Assembly: GCA_018296165.2 (NCBI GenBank)
Contig: JACKQL020000025.1
Location: 558,001-622,000, forward strand
Source: Termitomyces sp. T153
Taxonomy: Eukaryota > Basidiomycota > Agaricomycetes > Agaricales > Lyophyllaceae
Length of the DNA stretch: 64,000 nt
Direction: 5' to 3'
This document shows, piece by piece, positions 45,525 to 58,128 of the stretch (the stretch's first letter is position 1; each line of letters opens with the position of its first letter). Below the pieces are notes generated by a model, which did not search any database, was not told the DNA's origin, and worked only from the letters and a program-made list of their open reading frames with translations. The translations under genes were made by a program, and so were the position numbers.

Positions 45525-48500
45525 TCATGCTGGCAGCACTGGGCATTCTATGGTATCTTTGGATGCCACAAGCTGCACTTTTCTCATGTGAACCTTGTTA
45601 CTTGGCTCTTTCTCCCTTTGTCTGCCAAAAGGAACCTCTGTACAGAGGGCAAATAGTCCCTCACTATCACTACCACAAGTATAGTACTTGTTGTTGTATG
45701 TTTCCAATTCAATGTACTCCTCACTATGCTCCTGAGTCCCATCAGACTCAAACACCTCATCAGTGTTGGCCTCAGCAGGCTCCTCCTCCTGCTCATCATT
45801 GGCTTCCTCTGCATCTGACAGTGCAGCTGTATGAGCTGCCTGCACAAATACCCAGAAAGCTGGTTTAGCTAGCTCCCTGGATTTGCATATGAAGTGCCCA
45901 GCCTTCCCACACTTATAGCAGTTTGCAGACTGCCCAACATTCTTGCTGGGTTGGCCAGATGCTATGGCCACAACATTTTTTCTGGCAGTGAGATGCTTGC
46001 ACTACAGCCCCAGGTCAGGAGGGCCCCAGGCCCACACTACCTCTTGGTAACAATGCTCTCAAGGCCATGTGTATAGCTGGCCTCTTCACTACTGCAACAG
46101 CTGTGACTGCCCAAGCTGACCAGTCACTGCTGTCTGCCTGGCTAGTGCAGTCCCTATCACTGTGGATTGCACTGCTGCCAATGACAGCTGCCATCCTGAC
46201 CAACTTTTCTTGCTCCACTCTAAATAGTGCACTGCAGTTTTAATGCTACTCTTGTAGGCTTTAGCCTCTCCTCTGAGACAAACTCCTCAACTGTATTTAC
46301 TTTGGGAGCCAGTCCACCATTGCATATTAATGCCACAAGCATGTCAGAGGGTATTCCCTCCGGGAACTGCTCACAAATAGTAAATTTGTTGGGGAACACA
46401 GCCATGTTTTGAGCATGGTCAAGCAAGGCATCATAGAAGCCTTGCACTCCTTCTTTGACTGCATACATTGCATTGCAGAATGCATTGCATGCATCCTGCA
46501 TTGTTGAAGGTTGTACAAACTGATCATACAGTCTGAGAATCATGTCCTCAAACCTCCAGTGGGACTGGGCCCCATTAACATGTATGACATGTTGTAGGTA
46601 CCATTTCAGCACACTTGCCACTAGGAAGTCCATTAAAATTAGAACATTCTTGTGATTGTGCCCCTCCCCACCATACTGAGCTACAGTGTAGAATACACAA
46701 CTGCTCATCAGCCAGTCTTCAAGTTCACTGAACTTGGCAGACCCTGCATAGGGAGTGATTGTTTTAGATGGATCATTCCACCTGGGCTTGAGTCCTTCTG
46801 GTATAGCCAGTTGTACTGCAAGCAATTGTTCCATCACTGCCCTCAGGCAATTGTGCATTGCCTGGCAGTGATATTCATGGGCTTCCTCCACTCCTGGAGT
46901 TGAAAAGTATCCACAATGTTGCAGCAGCATTGAAAACTGCTATGGCTGTCTCTCTGGGAGGACTGTAGTCCTCCTCCTTCCAGCTCTGCATCCCACACCA
47001 TCATCCTCACCACAAGGGCCTTCATCTGGTCCTCCTGGATCTGGTAGACCTCCTCCTAGGGGTGGTGGTGGTCCACAACCAGGAAAAGGTGGTCCTCTTC
47101 CTGGACCTCCACCTCCTCCTCCCAGGCCCTAAGATCTATGGTGTGGCATAGACAGTGGGGATGACACAGGATCACTCTCTAGTGATCCTCATCCTGGGTC
47201 TCCTCTGCCTGCAAATCTTTCCCTAGACCAGTTCATGGGAGCATTTGCTCCATGCCCTGTGTTTCTCTGGGAATCTGTAGGTCTCTGACCAGTCCCAGCA
47301 TGTCCATCTCTGAGAGGGGAGCATGAGCCACACTCCTCCTCCTTGATAGGCTTGGTTTGTTCTGGTGAAATGTACCCTTCAGGCCATGCATCATAGGCAG
47401 TACTCCCTTGGAACACCACCCCTTGATCATCCATGTAGGACTGCCCAAAGTCCTCCAGATCCCCATTGCAAAATCACTGTAGAGCAATTTAATCTTCCCA
47501 TGTCAGCACTCTCCATGTAGACCCACCAGGTCTACACCACACCAGTGGTTGCTCTACTATAATCACCAACCCTGCAACAGTAGATGCTAAGTCTGGTGCT
47601 ACAATTGTGCTCAATGTAGCCCATCATTTTGATGATCCACCACAGCCTGTCTAGCCACATAATCACATGGCATTTCACCAGGCTGTTGTGGTGCTTGCAA
47701 CAGAGTCAATGCTTCATTGACTGGAGACAGAGGGGGTGCATAAGCTCCTCCAATATATGGAGATGGCATCATGGATGATGCCTGCAACCCCTACAGCTTC
47801 TTGTGCTGGAGGTAATCCATTACCTCCTGTGCTAAAAACAGCATGTAAATGTCCATATATTGTAATGGATCAGTTGGAATAATGTTGTCTCCCAACAATC
47901 TTTGAATTGCAATGTGCTTAGCTACTCTTGCAGCTAAACATTGCTGAGTTGAGGTCTTAGGAACCTCAACATGACTCTGCCAGAACACCATCACCCTTCA
48001 ATGAAGGATGTCATCTGGGTGGGCCTCACTATCCATATCAGAGATATCTCCAACATCCTCTGGTATTGTTTTGATGAATGCAGCTGGGGCTGCTGTCCAC
48101 ATACTGAGTGCTGGCCCAGCTCAAGATCTTACAGACCCACAAGCCCTGTATGGAGAGTCTTCTCCACTCCTTAGCAATGCTCCCACTGTCAAGGAGTCAA
48201 TTGGACCTCCCATGGCAATTGGGAAGGATTAGAGTCCTTCCAGCCTCAGCACTGTGGGCACATACAAAGGGGTTTTCCCCTTGTCTGCCAATGCCACTGC
48301 ACTTCCTGGCTCCACTGCCAGATACAGTCAAGTAGAGGGCCTTCACAAGCCCTCTGCTGCAACACCCTCACAACTACCTGCCAGTGGTCATACCAGAGTG
48401 ACTGTAGGCAGTCCTTCTGGCATCACAGCACTCTCCCTGCCCCCATCATGGTGTGACATGGCAGATTCTGACATCCCATGTGGAGCACTATTCAATGTTC

Positions 48501-48546
48501 CATCAAACTCTGTCTCAGACCTAAGCCTGAGCACCTGACCTTCCAT
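45525..48546 (-). pseudogene. Gag of element B
   Basis: Starts at an ATG at 48546 with the same leader context as copy A. An open 236-residue block at 46220-46930 is the capsid-like core. The CCHC zinc knuckle CYKCGKAGHFICKS is at about 45870-45915, followed by an acidic linker (EEANDEQEEEPAEANTDE) and ending at CPVLPA with a stop at 45525. The zinc knuckle lacks its last Cys in the expected place (CKS for CKC). Stops occur between 46930 and 48540. Confidence 0.85.
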
Positions 48547-48686
48547 GGTTACCACTGTGCCCATTGTGAAAGGTGCACATCAAAAATTTCAATGTGCTAA
48601 TTGTATCTAGTGGCAGTGAACTTCCTTTAACAGAAGTTTGAGTTTCCAACTTGCAAACAAGTCATTGCTTGTTTGACTTAAAAGAA

Positions 48687-48895
48687 TGTAATGTTTCTGT
48701 TATGGGTTGTGCAGCTTATGGTTCACCCAATATAAGTCAAAACTAGTCAATAGTTCTGTCTACAAAGTATGAAGTAAGGTGCTGCCTTATGCAAGTACTA
48801 GTACAATACTTTTAGGGATAGCATCACATGATGCTATCAGTGTAATTAACCAATAAGTAAAATATATATATGCATGTAATCAACACTCTGTTACA
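48687..48895 (-). repeat. 5' LTR of element B
   Basis: TGTAATG...TGTTACA on the plus strand, 209 bp, matching the 3' LTR at 37223. The sequence just inside (48660-48686), reverse complement TTCTTTTAAGTCAAACAAG, is also kept next to the copy A LTR. Confidence 0.9.
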
Positions 48896-50235
48896 AAGAG
48901 GCAGCAGCAGCAGAATATTTGATTCTGTAGTCAAGCATGCCACAGATATAGCATATAAGGTGTTCAATGGCTTTCTGATGTTTGAGGCCTGGGCAGGCAT
49001 TAAAATGGCACAAGACACTAACAGCATGTGCCATATTGGAGTGAGTGCCTGTTGCTAGATAGAGGAGAGTGCCAGTGGCTTGGATATAGAGAACCTTCTG
49101 CATTTCTTTGGCCTCCTCAGGGGTGCTGGGTGCATCAAGCTTGAAGAAGTAGGTGCCAGGCATAAGAGGAGTTGCAACAGCATTGGAGTCAAGCATGTCA
49201 AAACAATGAATACTTCAATTGTGTATGCTTTCTGGTCAATCCAGAGCTTGTGATTGGGCCTGTCACAAGTGACAACAACACCAAGCAAACCCATGGTTGG
49301 CCCCAGATTGTGCAGCTGAAACTACCTTGGAGCTCCAAGATAACCCTGAGAATAGTGCCTCAAGACTTGAGGGCAAGAGTCATATTTTTGACATGGATGG
49401 AGACAATGATACATACATCATTGCAGAGCCGAGGTAATTCAAACAAATCCAAGTTTCAGGAATACCTCACACATCTGTTTGTTCCATAGATTTCCATCTT
49501 GTTTTAACCCATATATACCCTTTTTGAGCTTGGTGCATGCTTGTCCATCCCCTGGTTTCCATTCAACATCAGGCTGCACAGTTTCAGCAAAGTCCTCTGG
49601 AAATCTCATATAGAGTTTCATATTGATTATGCCATGAAGGAAAGAGATGAGATATCAACAGACTCTGGGTGCATGTCCTCAGCTGCTGCTAGGGCAAGGA
49701 TAGTATGAACAACAGCCTATTGAGCTGTTGGCACAAATGTCTCATTAAAGTCCACACCAGAATGTTGACTAAAACCTTGCACTACAACACATGCTTTAAA
49801 ATGATCAACAGCACTATCTGACAGGCACTTCACCTTGAAGACCCACCTAGAGCCAATTGCCTAACACCTTGCTGGGAGGTAGACTGCCCACTAAGTGCTG
49901 TTCTCCTTCAGAGCATTCATTCCCTTGCATATTGCCTTGAACCATTCTGCCACATTGTCACTTGCTATTGCTTCTATGTAGGATTGAGGGTTCATGCCAT
50001 GGGTGTCAGCCTTATATGTGCTAGCAACATTTGTGCATATAGCACTGTACCTACTGAAATCAATCCTGTGCTCCCTCAATTTCTGGACTGCCAGCCTCAC
50101 CTCAAAAGAATTTTATAAAGCAATACCAACAGAAGACACACACATTGGCAGATGAAGTTTTAGAGTCCTGATGTGAATTCCATTGTCTCTGCACAAATTC
50201 CAGATCCAGTCACTCAAGCTCAATTGTATCAGGTA
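48896..50235 (-). pseudogene. Ty1/Copia RT, right part of the split element
   Basis: The minus strand reads, in order from the right, MNPQSYIEAIASDNVAEWFK, WVFKVK, FSQHSGVDFNETFVPT, the KLKKGIYGLKQDGNLWNKQM block near 49480, and then VATPLMPG, GTLLYLATGTHSNMAHAVSV and LDYRIKYS up to the element B junction. The YVDD box region reads HVKNM and has lost its Asp pair. RNase H continues at 37222. The upstream integrase and gag are missing, where a Helitron fragment begins. Confidence 0.88.
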
Positions 50236-50269
50236 TTGGCTTTGTTGATATTTTGGATTGAGATGCTTA

Positions 50270-51295
50270 TCTTTGTTATCAGATTTTTACTACCAACATG
50301 GCCCATGGTCCATGTAGAACTGCTAAACCCAATGCTAAGTGCATGGTAGATGGCAAATGTTCTAAAAAATACTCAAAGCAATTTCAAGAGGCTACTCAGT
50401 ATAGGAATAATGGTGATCCTCAATATGCCAGACCTGGCAATGGGTGCTTCTTTGAAAAGAATGGCTATCATTAATGATAGGACAACTTTGGAAATTTCCA
50501 GAGAGCAGAGGGACCAGAGAGATGAAATCAAGGAACACCTGGATGCCAGATACACTTCTGCAGCTAGATCATGCTGGCACATCTTTGAATCCAACATGCA
50601 TGGAGAAAATCCCTCTGTGTATTGACCAACTGTGCATTTGGAGGGCCAACATGAAGTCTACTTCCAGGATAATGAGCTTTTGGAGATGGCAGCTGCCAGG
50701 CCTAATGCAAACAAGACTGCACTCACTGCTTGGTTTGAAGCCATGCCAGATTCCCTAACAACAACACCACCTATCAAAGCTTTCCAAACAAGTTTCTCTA
50801 TGAAGCTTCCAAAAGGACTTGGAAGGAGAGGCAAAGAGGAACAGCTATTGGAAGGATGTACTTTGCTTCACTAAAACAGGGAGGAAGGTTCTACCTTAAG
50901 ATGCTCCTGACAGTTATGACCAATGCAACATTATGGGCTGACCTCAGGACAGTCAATGGCCAAACCTATCCTACTTACAAGGAGGCATGTAAGGCCCTTA
51001 GTGTTTTGGAAGATGATGCAGAATGGAGCCAATGTCTTGCTGAAGCTGCTGCAATCCAACCAGGATCAGCTCTCAGACAGCTCTTTTGCACTATCCTATT
51101 CTACTGTACTCCTGCCACTGCAGAGGCTCTATGGGATGAATTCAAGTACTCTATTTGTGATGATCTTTAACACAGATTAGAGAATGTCCAGCAGTACAAC
51201 CTGGACAGAGTCTTTACTGATGAGGATGTCTATGGCTATGGGCTTCATCTGATCAATGACAACTTGAGGAACTTTGGCAAGACTAACTAGACAAA
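50270..51295 (+). pseudogene. Helitron replicase/helicase fragment
   Basis: The plus strand reads MAHGPCRTAKPNAKCMVDGK then CSKKYSKQFQE, followed by VYFQDNELLEMAAARPNANK, TALTAWFEAM, MYFASLKQGGRFYLKMLLTV, DLRTVNGQTYPTYKEACKAL, LEDDAEWSQCL and LWDEFKYSICDDL. This is the block between the Rep/helitron-like N domain and the PIF1 helicase of fungal Helitrons. Both ends are missing: no replication-initiator HUH motif and no Walker A motif are present. Stops are few, so it is less decayed than the elements to its left. Confidence 0.85.
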
Positions 51296-51560
51296 GTGAA
51301 GTTGTATCTGGATCTTAGCATTTAGTGAAAAAAATACAAAGACCTAACTGAACAAAGTGAAGTTGGGTCTGGATATTAACATTCAGTTAAGGAATATATA
51401 AAGACCTAACTGAATGAAGTGAGGTTGAGTCTGGATCCCAGCATTGAATTAACAATTACAAAGACTGACCTAACCAAATGAAGTGAGGTTGGGTCTGAAT
51501 CTCAACATGGAGTTAGAAAATCAAGGACCTAATAGAACAAAGTGCGGTTGGGTCTTGGGC
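51290..51560. repeat. Palindromic tandem repeats, about five ~62-bp units
   Basis: Each unit begins with GACCTAACTGAACAAAGTGA then GGTTGGGTCTGGAT and ends with an A/T-rich AGTTAA...AAA segment. Within each unit GACCTAAC can pair with GTTGGGTC to form a stem. The array lies immediately downstream of the Helitron fragment. Confidence 0.75.
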
Positions 51561-51699
51561 TTAGCAAGAGCTACCAGGCCCATACTAAAGGCATGGATGG
51601 GAGCTTGTCACATAATATATAGAGATAGATAGATGAGTAGCATAATAAAAAAAGAATATATAGCAACGGGAGCCAGAAGTCGCAAGGCATTAGATAGAG

Positions 51700-54500
51700 A
51701 ACTAGTGCTAGCAATTGTGTGATGAGCAGTGAGAGATGTACTTGGTTCTGGTTCGTCTTGTCAAGTCTCCATTCGATCTTGCATCGTGCCCAGAAAACGT
51801 GGCTTCTGGTAGCGCCTCTGATTGTTTGTTCGGACTCTTACTCGAACTGTTCTGGTCTGGTCTGAATCCGGTTTCAATTGCAAGGTCCCTCCACTTAAGA
51901 TAATTCACTATAAAATGACTCGTATCTTCGTCCAGCTTTGTGGCTCCAACTCATGGGTGTCAGACGATACTACTACACATTCACGATTCTTGACTTTGTC
52001 ATCTTCATCCTCGTCCAATTGGGCGATGGACGTCCGGTTGCTGCGAAGCTCGCTGACGGGGCTCCCTCCTTCGTCGCGAACGCCTCACTAACAAACATCC
52101 TAGTCGCTACCACGGTTGGCCATATCGAACATTTGAGCGTTGCCACTTCTCTCACACGAATCGAAAACTCTACCTACAGCAGCACAGTCAATTCCGCTCA
52201 AATGTCGAAATCTGATAGTGATACGATAGTAGCTGTTCCGACCTTCGTGAGCATTGTGGTTCTTCTAGATAATTCTGTTTTGCGCGCCTTGGCCGAGTGT
52301 GCAGTGCCGATAAACAAGGGTCCTTCTCCACAGAAGCCGGTGCCTGTCCTTGTTAAGGACGGCTCACCAGCTCATTGCTCAAAGTGCTTAGGATTGGATA
52401 ACATGTTGTTCATAGCCCTGGTGTTCGTTCTCTGACACGTCGAAGTCGGTACAAGGCCTCAAATACCGTGTGAGATCTGTCTGCCTTTGAATAGCTGTGC
52501 TGCTACCTAGAACTTTCATCAATGTTTTTGAACCACGCTTTCCTCATGTAGCACTAATCTGTCCTGATTTGGTTACTCTCTTGTATATATCTCAATCGTT
52601 TTGCTTCCTTGTTTTCTGTTATACCTAGTCTGACAGTGTACGTTATCAGTGTGGCTGTTAGAAGACTCCACCGTGATGCATGTGATTGAGTTTTTCATTG
52701 ACACCAGAGCTGCTCCATTCAACGGTACGTGTTGGTCGGTGCACATTATAATCATCCTCACTTTCGGTTCCGATTTGAGCTATTGTCTCGACTGACATCA
52801 ACATGGACAGACAGCCCAACGCAGAGTTTTCCACAATCACTCCTATCCTCACCACGACCCTTGGACAGTCGTCGGACTCTACCAGGATTATCAACGCCGA
52901 CATGTGAATATCAACCATTTCAAGGTTGCTGTCTACATGTGAGAAAGTTACCGCCAAGTTCACCTTCATTATCAGGATTTCAGACATCAGTCATCTTCCA
53001 CTTCTAAATCGATTCTGATTGCTATTGGAGGTCGAACCAAGTTCCTCAAGCTGATCAATAATTGATATATGAATATCAATCGTTCAAACGTCTGGTCTAC
53101 AAGGTAGAAATTGGAAGTCTACAGAAAGGAGGACCCGGGATGAAAGCAGGACGCGTGTTATGGCGCGGTCGTCACGACCACATGTTCATAGATTCTTTGT
53201 CTTATACAGTCAATCTTGCATCTCAGTGATACTTTTATCCTCCCTCCCACTCCTATATATTCAGCATCTTTGTAACAGGTATTCTAAGTCAGTGTCATCC
53301 ATGAGTTATCAATTTGCTAATGACACACCCACTATTGATTGCGAGACGCGGTTGTTTTCCCACCTTTGATTTAGTGTACCGAATATGACGATGTACTATT
53401 TGTACAGATGTTTCATTCTATTCCTCCTTTGAAGTGACCCGGACGCCGAAATTTCAACTCCGCCCGGAAAAACCGTTGTCACTCGGAGTGTGGAACGATC
53501 ACATGGGTACATCCTACTCTCGCCCGCATTACTTTCTTCAAAAGTGAAAATGTTTTCGCTCAAGAAGATAGCTGGCTCTTCCATACAAATATCTGTGGGA
53601 CTCGTACTGTCATAAAGGAGGGTATGCATGAACAGTTTTAGGTAGAACTCGAACTGCTTGCTGGAAAATGTGCTTTCTACGCGGTTTATATTTACATGCG
53701 TGCAGTCCAGCTCACATAGACATTGTGTTCTTATTACCACAGGTCGCGATCCTACTCGGAAGACAGCTGGCCCCGGTTACGATGTGTTTATCGGGTTACC
53801 CAGAGTTATCTTGCCAAAAGCACGGGGAAGAGAAGACATTGATCAACAAGTATGTAGCTTCTTCGTGCCCTAATATTTCTTCTTTAGCGTGATGTCGAAC
53901 TCTAAATTCCAAGTCATGGACTCGGGTGCGTGTTATCGGACATACATTTGACAAAGCGGCTTGTGATTAATTGCATGTGCAACTTCCATCATCACCAATT
54001 CCTCAGATACCTCGTTGATCCTATGATCGCACTTTCACAAGTTGTGGAGGGGCACTCTCAGGAGGCCTTTTGGACTGTGGGTGCTAGACTTATAGTCAGG
54101 CCAGATTACCTTACATTGTTCTGGTTGGATGGGATCAGCACTCTTCAAAGCTTCAGTAAATTTCGATACGTAACCATTTTGGTATGTGTATCGTTAAGAA
54201 ATGACTTATTCTAATGTCCGAAGGCATCACGTCTGATTTCAAGACCACTGCCTGCAGGAGCACATGGAGGTATCTTAAATTGTCGTGTTTTTTTACAGGC
54301 TCTGTGTCAACAAGCCACTGGATATAAAATATTTTTCAGGTGCTTCCCTGGCAAAATTTCACCCTTCAATCGGGTTCAATAAGGTTTAATATGTCGAGAT
54401 CCTTTGAAGATCAGATGGTGAGAAACACATGTATATGTCCAAAGTTAACCCCGCATGTGCTGTAGCTGCTCGTGACAAATCATGGTCGAGTTGATATAAA
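51700..54500. other. CpG-normal stretch without a recognised gene
   Basis: CpG content becomes normal at about 51700. The longest plausible reading is plus 51938-52435 (165 aa, with a hydrophobic start), but no family, clear introns or strong start context support it. Other short readings at 52729-53007 and 53396-53740 are equally unsupported. Short similar blocks around TGAATATCAACC at 52905 and 53070 hint at a small duplication. It may hold degenerate genes or long intergenic sequence of the esterase. Confidence 0.3.
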
Positions 54501-54558
54501 TCAGGAAGCAAGAGGCACCCTTTCAATAGCCCACACGCTTTGCAACTAATTTTCAACG

Positions 54559-56924
54559 ATGCTCTACTCATCTCTGGCGTTTCTGACCCTTTGGGTCTGT
54601 TTCGCATCAGCTGCCGCCACTGCAGCACCCCCCTCAGTCAAGTTGGATAATGCTACGGTTACAGGTACTGTTAGTTCGTCTGGCAAATCGTACAAGTTTT
54701 TGGGCATTCCATTCGCTCAGCCTCCGTAAGTTCGACCGTTTTTTCTTCATCTTGAGATTTCCATATCTTGTACCCGGTTAGGGTTGGAGACCTTCGATTC
54801 CGCCTGCCTCAGCCGATCGCACCATATACGTCCGATTTTTCTGCAACCAACTTCGGGCTTTCCTGCCCGCAGCAAGCGGTTGTCCTCCCAATCATATCTG
54901 GTCTGACGCAACAAGCTGTAGATTTCCTCGTCAACTCCATCTACGGTACTATATTCCCAGACTCTGAAGATTGTATGTCTCCGAATTAGAGGTGTAACTC
55001 AAAATTGGAATTGATCTGGCAGGCTTGACTATCAATGTTGTAAAACCTGTAACCGCCACACGGATGTCGAAACTTCCTGTGGTTGTGGTGAGTTCTACTA
55101 TTGTTGACATTAATCTCTTCTTTTAACCTTTCATGACTACAGTGGATATATGGAGGTTAGATGCCTTCTCACCGGTCCCTGCCTTTGACCAGCTTACGGT
55201 ATCACAAGGTGGCTTTGAGCTCGGTGGAACATCAATGTGAGAATATGCTCCTCGTACTTGTCCTGAGATTCATTAAAAAGTTGACAACGCTATTTTTATC
55301 TAGGTATGATGGAAGTGTCATCGTCGATCGCTCAATCCAGCTTGATTCCCCAGTCATCTATGTCAGCATGAACTACAGGCAAGCTTCAATAGTCACTGAT
55401 TGGTCACTGATCTCCTGCTATCGCTTTAACCTCTCGTAGAGTGTCTGCGTTTGGTTTCCTTGCATCAAAGGAAGTCAGAGCCGCCGGCGTTGGCAACCTT
55501 GGTTTACAAGACCGTGAGTTTATTACATTTTGTTGTTTATCAAGTCATAATGCCCACGAAACTGTAGAACGGCAAGCCTTGAGATGGGTCCAGAAATACA
55601 TTGGCGCGTTTGGCGGAGATCCCTCTAAAGTCACAATGTACGTCAGTTGGCGTTCTAGTGGAAGGGCGAAGTTCACGATAGCTATAGCTGGGGAGAGTCA
55701 GCTGGCGCGATCTCCGTCTCTCTCCATATGATTGCCAACAATGGTAACAACGAAGGTCTTTTCCGTGCTGGTTTCATGCAATCTGGCTCCCCCATACCTG
55801 TAGCGGGCCTTGAGCACGGACAGAAATATTATGATGCACTCGTTGTGCAGACAGGTTGTACAGGTGCCTCTGATACGCTTCAGTGCCTTCGCGAGGTTCC
55901 CTATGAAACACTTAAAGCTGCTCAAGATGCCTCTCCTGGAATCTTCGCCTATCAGGTTCGCCCTCGATTGCCTTTTGCCACATGTAACAAACAAAGTTGA
56001 TGAATGATTTAGTCTTTGAGCCTTGCATGGCTTCCTCGTGAAGATGGGATCTTCCTTACCGACAATCCACAACAACTTGTCTTGGATGGCAAAGTAGCAA
56101 ATGTTCCATTTATTACGGGTGCGTCTGAAATTGAAGACTCGAGGAACTTTTGAAACCGTAACATATTTATTAGGTGATTGCGACGACGAAGGGACACTAT
56201 TCTCTCTCTCGACTTTGAATATCACGTCAGTCTCCGCGCTTTTTATAGTTCAGTGACCTGATTATATCTATCATAGGACCACATCCGAGCTGCAGACGTA
56301 CATCACAACTGTCTTCCTTCCAGGCAGCAATGTATTCCAAGCCACCATCCAACAAATCGAGACTTTGTACTCTGAAGATATCACCCAAGGGTCTCCTTTC
56401 GACACTGGCATTCTGAACGCGATAACCCCGCAGTTCAAGAGAATCGCAGCTTTCATGGGCGACGGCGTTTTTCAAGCCCCTCGCAGATTCTTCCTACAAC
56501 AGCGTGCTTCTAAACAGCCTACCTGGGCTTTCCGTGAGCATTCTGGTCCCAGTTTGTTAGGATTTCACCAAACATCGTCCTTCAGTGAGCCAGCGTCTCA
56601 AGATAGTGCCAATCCTGGGTTCGGTAAGCTCGCCATTAAAAGCTCACAATACAAACACTTAAAATGCTTTCTTCTGATCAGTTCCACGGTTCCGATATCC
56701 TGAATGTCTATGGGGGAGGCGGAATGGCAGACTACCTCATTCGGTTTGCGGTCAATCTCAACCCGAACGATAACTCGGGACTTCAATGGCCCCAATATGA
56801 TCCGAAGGATCCGCAACTCCTTACGTTCATTGACGGTCTTATTCCCGTTATGATCACATCCGATACTTATAGGCAGGATGGCATGAACGCATTGACCAAT
56901 TTGACGCTCGCCAATCCCTTGTAG
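54559..56924 (+). CDS. Secreted type-B carboxylesterase / lipase
   Basis: Fourteen exons (54559-54725, 54782-54972, 55023-55087, 55143-55155, 55209-55236, 55304-55378, 55440-55513, 55568-55637, 55688-55955, 56013-56118, 56174-56225, 56277-56533, 56586-56623, 56682-56924) join in frame to 548 residues, the normal size for this alpha/beta hydrolase family. The N-terminus is a signal peptide (LYSSLAFLTLWVCFASA). YKFLGIPFAQPPVGDLRFR, an oxyanion segment WIYGGGFELGG, the nucleophile elbow GESAG (Ser232), the acid CDDEGT (Glu358) and the base FHGSD (His470) form the Candida rugosa-type Ser-Glu-His triad. Likely role is hydrolysis of extracellular esters or lipids; the substrate is not predictable. 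Intron 6 (55379-55439) uses a GC donor, and exons 4 and 5 are only 13 and 28 nt. No inactivating change was seen. Confidence 0.93.
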
Positions 56925-57009
56925 TAACTTTCCGTTCTTTTCGCTCTTTGAGCTGTGTACTTTGAGAATAACTCTATATCAAGATTCGTAACAGTTCAAT
57001 AGATAGACA

Positions 57010-58125
57010 TCCGTATTCAACTTTATTGTTTCTATGTTGTCAATTCTTGATTGGCACTTGTTGGTTTGTCCTACATTCAACTCATGTCTTGCCAAGATCC
57101 AGCCCCATCTTCACTTTATCCACTTGGGTCTTTCATTTTATTTATAAGAGGTCCTCAACAAATAATCAAGATTGTCATATAAATGGAGCTTTCCCACTCA
57201 TCTCTTTCACTATGCTGACTTTGGTCTTTCTTTTTTCAATCAATGAGTTTATAGTCCTGCCATTGTCAATGTTAGTAGATTGTAAGTCTTTACTATGACT
57301 TCAATTATATTTTACTCAGTCAAACAGACCTTTTTGAATAAGTATTCCATGATTTCCAACACAATACTGAAATCCAGACCACACTTCACTTCACTTGGTT
57401 AGGTTTTCAATATTCCAACTCTTCCAAGTAATTATCATTCAATAAATCATTTTTTATATACTTGAGAAATCAGAATCATTGATGAATCAGGTCTCCTCCA
57501 CCTTCTGTCCCCTTTTTACTCATACACTTTGAAAGCATGTTTAAGTATGTTTGTCACCAAAATATACTAAAGAGACAGCAATTAGAAAGTACATAGCCTG
57601 AGTAATGAGACATCTATAATCTCATTTATGGTATCACTAAATGGTAGTGGTCCTAATACTTAGCAATCAGACCTTTGACTTGATCCTTTCTAAAAGTAGC
57701 ATGAAAAGTGGTGATGTGAAAGACCTGTGGTCCACTAACACAAGTGACAACAGAACAACAATACACTGTGGATTCAAGAGAGAGAGATATGCAATCTACA
57801 GACCAGTGGATACTAGTCAGAATGGGAGGAAAGAAAGAATAAGTACATTTACTTGTGAGTGTGACAAATATATCTGGTTGAGAATAAAGTTCTGTCAAGC
57901 TTGCCAGTGCTCTGTCCATAAGTAGTGATTGACAGGATTACACCCATCCCCTCACAGAAGAAATATGTTGAGTGCAAAAAAAAACTGCTCACACAGGTGC
58001 ATCAAAAACCCATTGAGAAAAGCTACCAGTGGCATGAACATGGCAAAAGCAAACAGGACATTACTCTGGACCATTTCCCACCAACCAAATGTCTAGGGCC
58101 ACATTAGATTCTAATTCCCTACTGG
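57010..58125. other. CpG-poor stretch, nothing recognised
   Basis: CpG is lost abruptly just after the esterase gene. Short open readings at 57026-57298 and 57641-57925 match no family I know. The sequence looks like decayed repeat DNA. Confidence 0.4.
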
Positions 58126-58128
58126 TAA

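Larger units (their letters stand above)
37223..48895 (-). mobile_element. Ty3/Gypsy chromovirus element B, full length, nested in Copia
   Basis: LTRs of 216 bp (37223-37438) and 209 bp (48687-48895) flank 11.2 kb of interior. The element is bounded by the target duplication AAGAG (37218-37222 and 48896-48900). A polypurine tract lies just inside the left LTR (minus-strand AAAAGGGGGGTA). Coding order on the minus strand is gag with CCHC knuckle, protease, RT, RNase H, integrase and a chromodomain-like C-terminus, then a further decayed ORF region. LTR divergence, frameshifts and CpG loss show it is old and inactive. At 11.7 kb it is long for a Gypsy element because of the extra 3' region. Confidence 0.92.

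Noticed and set aside
51290..51560. CRISPR-like array
   Set aside because: Units are contiguous, diverged and palindromic without unique spacers, and the genome is eukaryotic.
51938..52435. 165-residue ORF as a new secreted or membrane protein gene
   Set aside because: Start context, splice structure and homology are all lacking; noted only as part of an unexplained stretch.
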